Shown here one piece after another: positions 27,894 to 36,666 of a DNA stretch of 64,000 bases (its first letter is position 1; each line of letters begins with the position of its first letter). The position numbers and the translations under genes are program-made. Where the stretch lies: positions 1,688,601-1,752,600 of the forward strand of contig NZ_CP090364.1 of the NCBI RefSeq assembly GCF_021432065.1. Direction: 5' to 3'. The notes under the pieces are model-generated. The model made no database searches. It was not told the origin of the DNA and saw only the letters and a list, made by a program, of their open reading frames with translations. The stretch comes from Photobacterium sp. TLY01. Lineage in GTDB: Bacteria; Pseudomonadota; Gammaproteobacteria; Enterobacterales; Vibrionaceae.

Positions 27894-27918
27894 AAAAAGC
27901 CTGTAAAAACAGGCTTTT
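27894..27918. terminator. Bidirectional terminator after the second OppA-like gene
   Basis: Arms AAGCCTGT and ACAGGCTT around AAAA, with A-run and T-run at the ends; it lies 5 bases from the stop at 27923. Confidence 0.85.
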
Positions 27919-27922
27919 CAAA

Positions 27923-29545
27923 TCACTTGGCTACAAAAAACAGGTCCTTCGCGTAAATGTTGCCCTTCGGATTGTTGTCCGGAAATCCTTTCAGATTGCT
28001 TTTGACCAATCTTGTGTGGTTATAGTGATAAATTGGCATGACCGGCGAATATTGATCAAGAATCTGCTCTGCCTGACGGTACATGCCATACCGTGCTTGT
28101 TCATCCGCCATATCAGCGGCCTGCTTGAGCAAGGCGTCAAATTCCTTGTTGCAGAATCCAGTCTCGTTACTGACGTGTCCGCAGGTGAAACTGCTGAGCA
28201 CAGAGGATGGCTCTGCATAATCACCAAAGGCATAGGAGCGGGCAACGGCATAATCACCCGCCGCTTTGGCCGCCAGGTAAGCATTCCATTCCATGTTTTC
28301 CAGCTTTACAGTCACATCCAGAGACTTCCACATTGAGGCAATCGCCAGTGCCAGCTTTTTATGATTTTCACTGGTGTTGTAGGTCAGCGTAACATTCAAC
28401 GGATGATTCTTGCTATAGCCGGCTTTAGCCAACAGGAGTTTGGCTTCACCAATACGCTCATCGTGAGACTGAGACTGAAATGCCGGAGTAAAATTTTGAT
28501 AATTTGGAATGATATCCGGCACAACAGAGAAAGCCTCAGGCTCGCCCTGCCCCGTTACTTTTTGCACGAGCAAATCACGGTCAATTGCCATACTCAACGC
28601 GCGGCGTACATCGGCATTATCAAATGGAGGTTGCTGGGTATTAAAGGCATACACATAAGAGCCCAATAAACGCAGAGATTTGATCTCTTCCGGACTGTCC
28701 TTCAGTAGTTTCTGATAATACTCAAGCTGGACACGGTTCGTCATATGCACTTCTCCAGCCTGATAACGCATCAGCTCTGCACTTTGTGACGAGAGCGCCA
28801 GATAGGTCACATCGTTGATAACCGTAGAGGCGTTATCCCGGTAATAAGGGTTCCGTGTCACTTCAACCCTTTCGTTCGGCACCCACTCTTTCAGCACATA
28901 GGCCCCATTTGAGACAAAATGATCGGCACGAGTCCATAGATCACCGTATTGACTCACCACGTGTGCCGGTACAGGGAAGAAGGTTTTGATGCTCATCAGG
29001 CTGAGAAAATACGGCGTCGGACGGCTTAATGTCACCTGAAGCTGATGCAGGTTGAGCGCTTTTACTCCCAACTCGGATGCTGGTTTTTCACCCTTCAGTA
29101 TTTCCTGAGCATGAGTAATGTTCGCTGTAACCAGGTTAAATCCGGTATTGTTGCCCGTGGATTTATCAACCGCGCGACGCCACGCGAACACAAAATCCAT
29201 AGCGGTCAAAGGCCGGCCATCAGACCATTTTAAGTCCTTGCGCAGATTGAAGGTGTAAATTCGACCGTCGTCTGACACTGTCCAGCTCTCAGCTTGTCCT
29301 GCTGTGATTTCACCCTGAAGGTTTTCAATCAGCAGCCCTTCGAACAAGTCATTGATGATGACATCGCCCGGGCTGCCCGAACCCACAAAGCCCGGATCTA
29401 ACGTACTTGGCTCTGCACCGTTTGCTCGTACCAGATGCTGCTCTTTGGCTAAAACAACCCCTTCAGGCACATTGGCGGCAACGGAATGGAATGAAAATGC
29501 GGAGATGGCCAGCCCGATGCTGGCAGAGATAAATTTCTGATTCAA
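27923..29545 (-). CDS. Periplasmic oligopeptide-binding protein (OppA/MppA family), second orphan copy
   Basis: 540 residues with a signal peptide (about 1-24, ending HSVAANV). Family 5 solute-binding features are EPSTLDPGFVG, VIINDLFEGLL, LKWSDGRPLTAMDF, NERVEVTRNPYYRDN and the C-terminal SPVMPIYHYNHTRLV. It is clearly related to the protein at 1013-2629 but divergent. The start codon is TTG at 29545 with AAAGGA 9 bases upstream; no ATG gives a complete signal peptide. No opp permease genes are near, so it presumably shares a transporter or acts in peptide recycling. Confidence 0.92.
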   Translation of the reverse strand: MNQKFISASIGLAISAFSFHSVAANVPEGVVLAKEQHLVRANGAEPSTLDPGFVGSGSPGDVIINDLFEGLLIENLQGEITAGQAESWTVSDDGRIYTFNLRKDLKWSDGRPLTAMDFVFAWRRAVDKSTGNNTGFNLVTANITHAQEILKGEKPASELGVKALNLHQLQVTLSRPTPYFLSLMSIKTFFPVPAHVVSQYGDLWTRADHFVSNGAYVLKEWVPNERVEVTRNPYYRDNASTVINDVTYLALSSQSAELMRYQAGEVHMTNRVQLEYYQKLLKDSPEEIKSLRLLGSYVYAFNTQQPPFDNADVRRALSMAIDRDLLVQKVTGQGEPEAFSVVPDIIPNYQNFTPAFQSQSHDERIGEAKLLLAKAGYSKNHPLNVTLTYNTSENHKKLALAIASMWKSLDVTVKLENMEWNAYLAAKAAGDYAVARSYAFGDYAEPSSVLSSFTCGHVSNETGFCNKEFDALLKQAADMADEQARYGMYRQAEQILDQYSPVMPIYHYNHTRLVKSNLKGFPDNNPKGNIYAKDLFFVAK

Positions 29546-29650
29546 TGCAAAATCCTTTTAGGGCATGACGCTGTACACGACACTCATACTAACAAGGAAA
29601 TCAGTAAAGGCTATGCGCACCGTCAAGAAGATAAAATCAGTAACAATTTA

Positions 29651-29681
29651 TGAGAAAAGACCCGCAAAAGCTGCGGGTCTT
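29651..29681 (-). terminator. Terminator of the small lipoprotein gene
   Basis: Arms AAGACCCGCA and TGCGGGTCTT with a five-base loop; the minus-strand T-run follows at the left. Confidence 0.85.
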
Positions 29682-29714
29682 GATTAAACATTTGGGCAAA
29701 TATAAAAGATCGAA

Positions 29715-30050
29715 TTACTTAGGAATATTGAAGTTTTTGTCGTTCATGCAGGTGAACGTGTAAAAATCTGAGCGCTCATTAAAATGGCTGAATCCCCGTC
29801 CATGACAATAGGCGCCGTTAATCTCATTCATGACCGTCAGTGTTTGCTGATTATTGACAGAAAAATAGCTGTCGTTTTCACACACCACACGGATTTTTCC
29901 GTCATCACTCTGAGAAAACGCCTTCACTTTGGCACCGCATAAGGAATAGCTGACATCGACGAAGTCATTTGCTCGTTCATCGATTGATGCACTGCATCCT
30001 GCCAAAGCCAGACCAGACAATCCCACGACTAATGTTGTTAAGGCTTTCAC
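29715..30050 (-). CDS. Small lipoprotein of unknown function
   Basis: 111 residues. A lipoprotein signal peptide ends in the lipobox LALAGC (Cys near 18), so the mature protein should be lipid-anchored; Ser after the Cys favours the outer membrane. The mature part has four further Cys that could form disulfides. The start is GTG at 30050, because AAGGAG lies 6 bases upstream; an in-frame GTG two codons earlier overlaps that site. No family recognised. Confidence 0.75.
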   Translation of the reverse strand: MKALTTLVVGLSGLALAGCSASIDERANDFVDVSYSLCGAKVKAFSQSDDGKIRVVCENDSYFSVNNQQTLTVMNEINGAYCHGRGFSHFNERSDFYTFTCMNDKNFNIPK

Positions 30051-30181
30051 AATCACCTCCTTACTGAATATTATAGTTTGATTGTAGTGCGACCAGCATG
30101 AAAACGCATTAAAATCCTGCCACTAAAATACAAAATAAATCACATAGAATCATAAATTTAGTCAATTCTAATATATCGCTG

Positions 30182-30784
30182 TCATACGGACGTCGCTGAA
30201 GTGAATTCTGCAATTGCGCCATCAGTGACCAGAAAGCAATCCATCCCTGCGGATAATGCCGCTTGACGTCCTAAATCCGTATCTTCAAAAACAACACATT
30301 GATGAGGCGCCAGTCCAAGGCGCATCGCTGCTTCAAGGAAAGTATCCGGGTGAGGTTTGTGATTGCGGACATCATCAGCAGTGACCAGGGCGTCAAGTAA
30401 AGGCAAAATCTCGGTTATGGTCAGTAAACTTTCTGCATTCACCCTGCGGCATCCGGTACCGACGGCTACTTTTTTTTGATCTTTATACTGCAATAAAATA
30501 CTCACAGTCGCAGGAATAACATCCCCTTTTTGTTCCAGTGTCTCAAAAAAGTGCCACTTGGTATCAGCCACGGCCTGGATATTCAGATCCATATGATATT
30601 TTTCATTCATCATCTGCGCAGTTTTGATCGTGGGAGATCCACCCAGACTCATCAGCCACTGCGCGTCAAAAGGAATCCTGAATTGCTCACAGGCGAAACG
30701 CCAGGCAGCAATGTGGGCTGGCATTGAGTCGATTAATGTACCGTCCATGTCGAAAATCAGTCCCTGATAGCGTGACAGATCCAT
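30182..30784 (-). CDS. yqaB: HAD-family sugar phosphatase, YqaB-like
   Basis: 200 residues. HAD motif I FDMDGTLIDS (Asp nucleophile near 11), motif II VAVGTG near 105, Lys in NHKPHPDTF near 140 and motif IV VVFEDTDLGRQAA near 160 are all present. It matches the fructose-1-phosphate/6-phosphogluconate phosphatase YqaB of E. coli in length and in QGLIFDMDGTLIDSMPAH. The exact substrate is inferred. GGAGG 6 bases before the ATG at 30784 fixes the start. It is a lone gene. Confidence 0.88.
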   Translation of the reverse strand: MDLSRYQGLIFDMDGTLIDSMPAHIAAWRFACEQFRIPFDAQWLMSLGGSPTIKTAQMMNEKYHMDLNIQAVADTKWHFFETLEQKGDVIPATVSILLQYKDQKKVAVGTGCRRVNAESLLTITEILPLLDALVTADDVRNHKPHPDTFLEAAMRLGLAPHQCVVFEDTDLGRQAALSAGMDCFLVTDGAIAEFTSATSV

Positions 30785-30876
30785 ATTCACCTCCAAATCA
30801 ATACGTTTCATCATAGTGACCTAAGTGACCCGTGCAGATCCAGCGTGAATTGTATTCCAGCACAGCAGCAGCGTGA

Positions 30877-31677
30877 TTATTCAATCTCCATAACAGCCAA
30901 TCCCCATTTTTCGGCGATCCGGTCAAAAAATCCCTGCGTTTTCTTTAACTCTATCCATTGGTTGATGAAATTAATCCAAACTTGATCATCTCTTGGCATC
31001 AACATCGCCAAAGGTGTTGCACGCCGCATTTCCTGCACCTCAGGGATCGCCAGCTGCGGGAAGCGACTGATTAACCTCGCAGCCTCAATATTGGACGTGA
31101 CAATGACATTAGCCCGATTAGCCAGCAATTCCTGATAAGACTTGCCTGTTTCAATGACCAATTGCCTGGCTCTGGGAAAAAACTCTTTAACCATAGTTTC
31201 CTCACTCGCCCCCCGACGGGAAGCCACAGTCACAGAGGAAGCGTTAAAATCAGCCCAATAGCGAAAGCGACTCTGGTTTTTTTTCTGTGTGACAGGAACA
31301 AAAGCAAGGTAATAGTACGGCTGGCTGTAACCTACAATCTTGGCCCGGCTGATATTGAGCGCGGCACTGCCGGTCAAATCATACTTTTCTGTGACAATCC
31401 CACTGACTAAGGCTTTCCAGTCTGTGGCCACGTATTCAACCGTCACACCCAGATCCTTGGCCAGCTCAGTTGTAATATCAATGTCGAACCCTTTGTAGAA
31501 ATTTGTCGCAGGATCCCGCATCGTCATCGGTCCCCAATCGCCGGTCGTCCCAACCCGGAGCACTCCCCTGTCTATAACTTTCTGTAATCGGCTCGACGCA
31601 GCATGAACCTGACTGACACACACAAGAAAGAGTGTTAAAAACGCCAGTAGCAAACGAAAAGATAAGGGGAATCGCAT
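30877..31677 (-). CDS. Periplasmic family 3 solute-binding protein, PheC-like
   Basis: 266 residues with a signal peptide (about 1-26, ending VHAA). LQKVIDRGVLRVGTTGDWGPM and GFDIDITTELAKDLGV are typical of family 3 binding proteins; the overall pattern is close to periplasmic cyclohexadienyl dehydratase (PheC), an enzyme evolved from this fold. The sequence alone does not settle binding protein against enzyme. GGAGG lies 6 bases before the ATG at 31677. No transporter genes are adjacent. Confidence 0.75.
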   Translation of the reverse strand: MRFPLSFRLLLAFLTLFLVCVSQVHAASSRLQKVIDRGVLRVGTTGDWGPMTMRDPATNFYKGFDIDITTELAKDLGVTVEYVATDWKALVSGIVTEKYDLTGSAALNISRAKIVGYSQPYYYLAFVPVTQKKNQSRFRYWADFNASSVTVASRRGASEETMVKEFFPRARQLVIETGKSYQELLANRANVIVTSNIEAARLISRFPQLAIPEVQEMRRATPLAMLMPRDDQVWINFINQWIELKKTQGFFDRIAEKWGLAVMEIE

Positions 31678-31854
31678 CGGACACCTCCGGAGCAACAGAA
31701 AAGCTGACTTAGCATTGAAATAAAGATAGCAGTGTCTGTGCGATCATTTTGATCTGCGGACATAATAATTGTGTGTCAAAAATGAAAGTACCGGTATTTT
31801 TTTATGATATTGGTGAATAAACGTGCGTTGTCTTATTTATGAGAAAATGTGCAT

Positions 31855-31883
31855 AAAAAAACTGCATTGTATCGCAATGCAGT
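31855..31883 (-). terminator. Terminator of the AraC-type regulator gene
   Basis: Arms ACTGCATTG and CAATGCAGT with a five-base loop and a minus-strand run of six T. Confidence 0.85.
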
Positions 31884-31953
31884 AAAACACAATGAAGGAA
31901 TTTCTACAGGAATGTTTGTATTTCCATACACAGTAGAACACTCCGGACACATA

Positions 31954-32664
31954 TTAATTATGATTTAAATTATGCTTCCTCATCCTGAACTCACCCGGTG
32001 AACATCCCATGTGTTTTTTAAAGACACGGGAAAAATAAGAAACATCCTTGAAACCAGAAGAGTTCGCGATCTGAGAAATTTTCTCTCGATCTGAACTTAA
32101 TAAGCCACACGCCAGATCCAGCCGTTTCTTAATGATGTACTGTTTCAGCGTGACACCCATAATGCTATGGAATAAACGCGAGAAATAGGTAGGCGAATAA
32201 TGGCAGGCACTGGCCAGTTCTTCTTCCCGCAGTGGAGAACTCAGGTTTTCATCAATAATTTTCAGTGCCGGCCGGATTGAAAGCTCACGATTTTCAAAAC
32301 CAGGCTCAGCTTCATTTTCAATATGATGTGTATGCAGTCTGCTAAAACACTCCTCCAGCTCTTGTCTGCTGGCATTGGCAGCCAGCACATCTTCACCACC
32401 GGCCCTTAATACATTAAGTGCCAGATTCCCATCCAGGTTATGGTATACGACAACAACCTTTGCGGCCGGGAAACGATTTTTCACTGCACGCAGCAGTTCA
32501 AACCCTTCCGATGTCGAATCGATCACTTCAAGAAAAATCAGCTCTTGCCCCGTCATTGATGACAATAACTCGTAAGGAGAAATCTCAATGACCTTGTGCG
32601 AAAGCTTCAAGTTTTCTTTCGCTTCAACCTGCTTGTCATGATGACTACTGCTAACCCAAATCAC
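31954..32664 (-). CDS. AraC-family regulator with receiver-like domain carrying Glu at the phosphosite
   Basis: 236 residues. The C-terminal 100 residues are a complete AraC double helix-turn-helix (YSPTYFSRLFHSIMG, then ISQIANSSGFKDVSYFSRVFKKHMGCSPGEFR). The N-terminal ~115 residues look like a response-regulator receiver in hydrophobic pattern and length, but the acidic pocket near residue 10 is missing and the phospho-Asp position reads IFLE46, a Glu. The domain is probably not phosphorylated, perhaps locked in one state (inference). The start is GTG at 32664 with AAGGTG upstream. No histidine kinase is nearby. Confidence 0.82.
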   Translation of the reverse strand: MIWVSSSHHDKQVEAKENLKLSHKVIEISPYELLSSMTGQELIFLEVIDSTSEGFELLRAVKNRFPAAKVVVVYHNLDGNLALNVLRAGGEDVLAANASRQELEECFSRLHTHHIENEAEPGFENRELSIRPALKIIDENLSSPLREEELASACHYSPTYFSRLFHSIMGVTLKQYIIKKRLDLACGLLSSDREKISQIANSSGFKDVSYFSRVFKKHMGCSPGEFRMRKHNLNHN

Positions 32665-33137
32665 ATATTCACCTTAAACTGCTAGTGTCATATTCCCATG
32701 CGCTTGGACCAAGTGCACAGATGGCGGTTGACACTCCTTGTCGATGAATAAAAATGTACTGATAAGAATTCGTATGAATATCAGGGCAAAAATGTATTTA
32801 CTTATAATAATTAACGATCAATAAACTAAATAAATCCAGCCATAGGTGTTTGTTTCAAATATAAGCAACAATCAATAAAAACTCTGCTACCTATAAGACT
32901 TCAATAAGTTGAACAAGTTCCAGTGACGATTATGTGGGGTTTATTATTACTTAGGATTATATAGATACAATTTTTATCACAAAGAATTCTAACTTTTTGA
33001 CATTCCATCATTGTCGCAAAAAAAGTCTCTATGGCAAAAAAGTCTGACATAAAGGTGTATAAACATAGCCTTTGGGTATCTAAAATACTGTTATTTCAAC
33101 TGTATGTACTTCACTTTTATAGCATGAATGGCGTCAA
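32665..33137. other. AT-rich intergenic region upstream of AraC-type gene
   Basis: About 470 bases, very AT-rich, between two minus-strand genes. It must contain the regulator's promoter. I see no gene, repeat or convincing operator. Confidence 0.45.
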
Positions 33138-33548
33138 TTACTTCACGGTACCCGATAACTGCTTATAAAGCTCGAAGCTGCTATCCTCCAGCCAGCACTC
33201 AGCAATCAAGCCATTTTCTCGCCGAAACTGGATCATCCCTGTCATTTGTATCGTCTGTTTCTTACCCGGTAAATTGAACCACCCGCCATGATATTGAGCC
33301 TGGCAGCGGTATCTGACAACGGTCAGCGGTGGCTCACTGATGACATCTGAGATCGAGAAAACAACAGACTTGAATTTTTGCCGCCAGAGCAACAGATACG
33401 AAAGGTAACTTTCATGGGACAGAGGATGCCGGCGACCACCCGGCAGGTGAAAAACAAAAGGATCAGAGACATATTCAGCAAGTCTGGCGCGATTCGCATT
33501 GGCCCAGATATCCAGAAACCAGGCATCAATCCAGTCCTCACTTGCCAT
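33138..33548 (-). CDS. NTF2-like (SnoaL-type) small protein
   Basis: 136 residues with an NTF2-like pattern: EDWIDAWFLDIWANANRARLAEYVSDPFVFHLPGG at the start, then alternating strands VVRYRCQAQYHGG and IQMTGMIQFRRENGLIAECWLEDS. The family includes cyclases, isomerases and binding proteins; no catalytic residue can be assigned. I chose the ATG at 33548 with GGTGAG 7-8 bases upstream; a GTG four codons earlier is possible. It stands alone. Confidence 0.65.
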   Translation of the reverse strand: MASEDWIDAWFLDIWANANRARLAEYVSDPFVFHLPGGRRHPLSHESYLSYLLLWRQKFKSVVFSISDVISEPPLTVVRYRCQAQYHGGWFNLPGKKQTIQMTGMIQFRRENGLIAECWLEDSSFELYKQLSGTVK

Positions 33549-33755
33549 TAGACATCTCACCTCACAACTTCAGACACAAACAGCATCTCCCCTAAGAAAC
33601 CGCTCTTTCTTTACGACAAAGATGCTGCATCATTCACTTCAGCTAATGTATCCCAGGCCCTCATCAAATCCTATACCGGACGACAAAACAAACAAATAAC
33701 TTCGCTCAATATCAAATTTATCAATTAGAATTCACTTTATGAACAAAGACGAATA

Positions 33756-34154
33756 TCAATGACTATCCGGCGACATATTTGTTGCGTTCTGCAGGGTTTC
33801 AGCCAGGCTCACGTTTATTTTTCTGGTGTCTGGGGTATCGGATAAAAAGGGTTCAGCCTGATCCAGATAGAAGCGTGATTTCTCGTTGTCTCCTGTCAGA
33901 GAATAGCTGTGCGCGAGCGCCGCCAGCAGTTCAATCAGTGCTGTTTTATCGCGATATTTACTGGCCTGTCGCAGCATTGACTGAAAAATCAGTATGCTTG
34001 TTTCAGGTGTATTTGAAGCCATGATTTGGGATAAATCTGGCCTGATCGTTTGTGCTGGGGTTGCACAGAACGTGCTGCTGCTGGCTGCGAGCACAGAGCC
34101 GGAGCCACACAGCATCAACACAATCAACACAGACTGACGGATCAAAGACATCAT
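33756..34154 (-). CDS. Secreted helical protein of unknown function
   Basis: 132 residues with a signal peptide (about 1-24, VLIVLMLCGSGSVLAA). The mature part is helical, with TPR-like spacing (ALIELLAALAHSYSLTGDNEKSRFYLDQAEPFL), suggesting one or two TPR-type repeats. I chose ATG 34154 with AAGGAG 10 bases upstream; GTG 34160 is an alternative. No family recognised. Confidence 0.6.
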   Translation of the reverse strand: MMSLIRQSVLIVLMLCGSGSVLAASSSTFCATPAQTIRPDLSQIMASNTPETSILIFQSMLRQASKYRDKTALIELLAALAHSYSLTGDNEKSRFYLDQAEPFLSDTPDTRKINVSLAETLQNATNMSPDSH

Positions 34155-34313
34155 AACCACATCGCTCCTTATACTGAGTCAACGCCATCATTATCATGTC
34201 TTATCCAATCAGATGAAGACTGAGTTTCAGACATGGTAAAAAGCTCTCACCCTTCCGCAATCTTTTCACCGTGTTACCAGGCACTTTGTCAGCCTGGTAA
34301 CATTCTTCAGCCA

Positions 34314-34970
34314 TCAGTTGATGTCAAATTTGGACAGAGCGGCCTGATAAAACGACAAACTGGGAATGTATGTATGGTGACTCAATTTTTTACCGACAGC
34401 GACAAATTCATAGCCAAGCTCCTGAGAAGCTCTTTGATTCCACTCCCCTTCAGCAAACACAATACGTCGCTTAAAGGTCATCCCCGTATCCTGTTTTGCC
34501 CTGAATGCCGCAAGCGCCATGATTTCCGTTCTGCTGGCAGCGTCTGACGACGAGGCAAACGTGATTTTACTGGCATCAATCCCCGCCGCTCGCAACTTCA
34601 GCCGGCTGACCGCAGCCCATCCGCTACTGGTAATCGCAACATGCGTATCATCCCGGATAGCCATTTGCTCAAGAAACTCCCTGGCGCCCTTACTCAGCAC
34701 AAGCTCTTGAGGCATCGAGTGCAGCCTGGCAGCGAGATTCTCCAGATATTTTTGCTCCACCTGACGGTGAACAATAGATCGGCTTGAAAGCGCAGGATAC
34801 TGATGAAGAATATCATCTAACATCGCAGAATCCGTCACCACTCGCTCTTGATAGCGCGACTTATCCAAAGTGATGTGGAGAACGGCTTCGACGGCTTGCT
34901 GAAAACACATCATATCCACATCCCTGGCATTCACCAAAGCGCCATCCACATCCACTAACAACAGATTCAT
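34314..34970 (-). CDS. HAD-family hydrolase with altered motif I
   Basis: 218 residues. Motif I is LLVDVDGALVN: both Asp residues are present, but the usual Thr or Val after Gly is Ala. Motif II is VAITSSG near 118. The region expected for motif IV reads IVFAEGEWNQRAS near 180, with Glu residues in place of the usual Asp pair, so activity could be altered. It is similar in layout to beta-phosphoglucomutase-type phosphatases. The ATG at 34970 begins the family homology. Substrate unknown. Confidence 0.7.
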   Translation of the reverse strand: MNLLLVDVDGALVNARDVDMMCFQQAVEAVLHITLDKSRYQERVVTDSAMLDDILHQYPALSSRSIVHRQVEQKYLENLAARLHSMPQELVLSKGAREFLEQMAIRDDTHVAITSSGWAAVSRLKLRAAGIDASKITFASSSDAASRTEIMALAAFRAKQDTGMTFKRRIVFAEGEWNQRASQELGYEFVAVGKKLSHHTYIPSLSFYQAALSKFDIN

Positions 34971-35277
34971 CCCTATACCTTCATTGATTTTTATCATCGG
35001 TGATAATGACGTACAGAATGGAGATGTAAACAAAATGTTTCAACTGGTGATTTGTTAAAATTTACTATTTTTTGCGTAATCTCAAACTCTTAGCGAGAAG
35101 TCTTATGCATCAGAATTCTTTGCTGGTCAGAAATCAATAACTAAACGCAACTGACCTCAAAAACTTAACACTGTGATTTTTTAGCGGATTTGCTGATTCT
35201 TTCCCACAATTACTCAGTTCACTGAATAAATCCGGTGAACAGCATGTGAGCATCTATGACTATAAAAGGAAAATGTG
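34971..35277. other. Divergent intergenic region upstream of HiPIP gene
   Basis: About 300 AT-rich bases that serve two divergent genes; no recognisable operator or promoter pair, no gene. Confidence 0.45.
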
Positions 35278-35589
35278 ATGAAAACCTCAACTGACCGTCG
35301 GCGGTTTCTGCGCCTGACTATGGCAGGCATCATAGGCATCACGCTGGGTGATCAAATCCTGCAGCGAAAAGCGCTGGCCAGTGAAGAGCTGCCGCATCTG
35401 GCGGAAGATGATGCACAGGCATCTGCCTTGCAATACACACATAAATCACCTCATGAAGAGAATCACTGCGGTAATTGTATGTTGCTACAAGGCAATGAAG
35501 GTGATGAATGGCGACCCTGTTCAATCTTTCCCGGTAAAGCGGTAAATGTGAATGGCTGGTGTTCGGCCTGGACGGCTAAACCTGCCTAA
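35278..35589 (+). CDS. High-potential iron-sulfur protein (HiPIP) with Tat signal
   Basis: 103 residues. A Tat signal peptide with RRRFLRL at about 7-13 precedes a hydrophobic stretch to about 35, so the folded protein is exported with its cofactor. The mature part has the four-Cys HiPIP pattern C-x2-C (CGNC), C (PCSIF) and C (GWCSAW), binding a 4Fe-4S cluster at high potential. HiPIPs carry electrons in the periplasm. AAAGGA 8 bases before the ATG at 35278 sets the start; a GTG one codon earlier is less likely. No obvious redox partner is adjacent. Confidence 0.88.
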   Translation: MKTSTDRRRFLRLTMAGIIGITLGDQILQRKALASEELPHLAEDDAQASALQYTHKSPHEENHCGNCMLLQGNEGDEWRPCSIFPGKAVNVNGWCSAWTAKPA

Positions 35590-35597
35590 TGGATGAC

Positions 35598-35626
35598 AAA
35601 GCCCGTAGTCACTGCGGGCTTTATAC
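35598..35626 (+). terminator. Terminator of the HiPIP gene
   Basis: Arms AAAGCCCG and CGGGCTTT with a nine-base loop (inner bases can pair further), just after the stop codon. Confidence 0.75.
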
Positions 35627-35687
35627 CCTCAGAAAAATACGAACATTTTACTTGCAGACAATGAGTTTCGATGTGTTTCGATAAGAA

Positions 35688-35761
35688 TGGAGGCGCGTCC
35701 CGGAGTCGAACCGAGGTCCACGGATTTGCAATCCGCTGCATAGCCACTCTGCCAACGCGCC
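35688..35761 (-). tRNA. tRNA-Cys (anticodon GCA)
   Basis: 74 bases with encoded CCA. On the minus strand the acceptor GGCGCGT pairs with ACGCGCC, the anticodon arm is GCGGA-TTGCAAA-TCCGT with anticodon GCA, and the T arm contains GGTTCGACTCC. Confidence 0.97.
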
Positions 35762-35792
35762 TTAGTGAAGCTTGTCTCAGAAGACGAAGCGC

Positions 35793-35820
35793 ATTATCCA
35801 AATCCTGATGAGAAGTACAA
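35793..35820 (-). promoter_or_regulatory. Probable promoter of tRNA-Cys
   Basis: On the minus strand TTGTAC and GATAAT are separated by 16 bases, ending about 30 bases before the tRNA. Confidence 0.55.
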
Positions 35821-35885
35821 GCCTTTTCTGACTGAAATCACGCAACTGGTTACTTTTCCGGCCAGCAGGAACTTTCAGCGAGAAA

Positions 35886-36662
35886 TCAGCTAAAAAACAG
35901 CCCGATTCTTCCGTGATGATTCACTCGCTCAACCTGAGTGGCAAACGTCTGCGCAAGCTGTTCATTTGTCATCACCTCTTCTGGTTTTCCTTTCGCAACA
36001 CAGCTCCCCCCTTTCAGCAAGATAACACTGTCAGCAAATTGCAACGTCCGATTCAGATCATGATTTGCCATCACGACAGCAATACCTTGTTCGGCCATAA
36101 AATGCAGCAGTCGGTATAAAGAGACTTCCTGCCCGATATCAAGTGCTGTTGCCGGTTCATCAAGCAGCAACAGGCAACCATCCGGATTCAGTCCCGGCCA
36201 GACCTGCAAGCAGGAAGCCGCTAATCTGACCCGTTGCCACTCACCACCGGACAATTGCTGAATGTGGCGATCCAGTTTGTCATCAATAGAAAGCCACCGA
36301 CTCACATCCTGAATTGCCTGATTCACCTTCTCAACGTCTGCTGCCGGAATCGCGGATACCGCTAACTGTAAATAATGATAAACACCAACGGCAAAACCCG
36401 GTTTATCCTGTTGCGACAGATAACTGCGGTACCGGGCCATATCGCGAAGATCCATCTCAGACAAGCACTGACCTGCCAGTCTCACCTTGCCTGTCCCCTG
36501 AAACAGCCCGGACAGGCACTGAATAGCCGTACTTTTCCCGCTACCGTTAGGGCCTATCAGATGAACCACTTCACCGCGCTTTACCGAGAAGCTGACCGGC
36601 AGTAATCTTCTGGCTAACGCTATATTCTCAGCTTGTAATACAAGATCTGGACGGGTCTCCAT
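35886..36662 (-). CDS. btuD: Vitamin B12 ABC transporter ATP-binding protein BtuD
   Basis: 258 residues. Walker A GPNGSGKST near 37-45, signature LSGGEWQRVRLA near 137, Walker B CLLLLDEPATALD near 165 and the switch His in MANHDLN near 200 are intact. It powers B12 import through BtuC. It lies 4 bases after btuC in the same direction, which supports B12 rather than another substrate. The ATG at 36662 has GGAG 7 bases upstream. The binding protein BtuF is not in the window. Confidence 0.93.
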   Translation of the reverse strand: METRPDLVLQAENIALARRLLPVSFSVKRGEVVHLIGPNGSGKSTAIQCLSGLFQGTGKVRLAGQCLSEMDLRDMARYRSYLSQQDKPGFAVGVYHYLQLAVSAIPAADVEKVNQAIQDVSRWLSIDDKLDRHIQQLSGGEWQRVRLAASCLQVWPGLNPDGCLLLLDEPATALDIGQEVSLYRLLHFMAEQGIAVVMANHDLNRTLQFADSVILLKGGSCVAKGKPEEVMTNEQLAQTFATQVERVNHHGRIGLFFS

Positions 36663-36666
36663 CACT

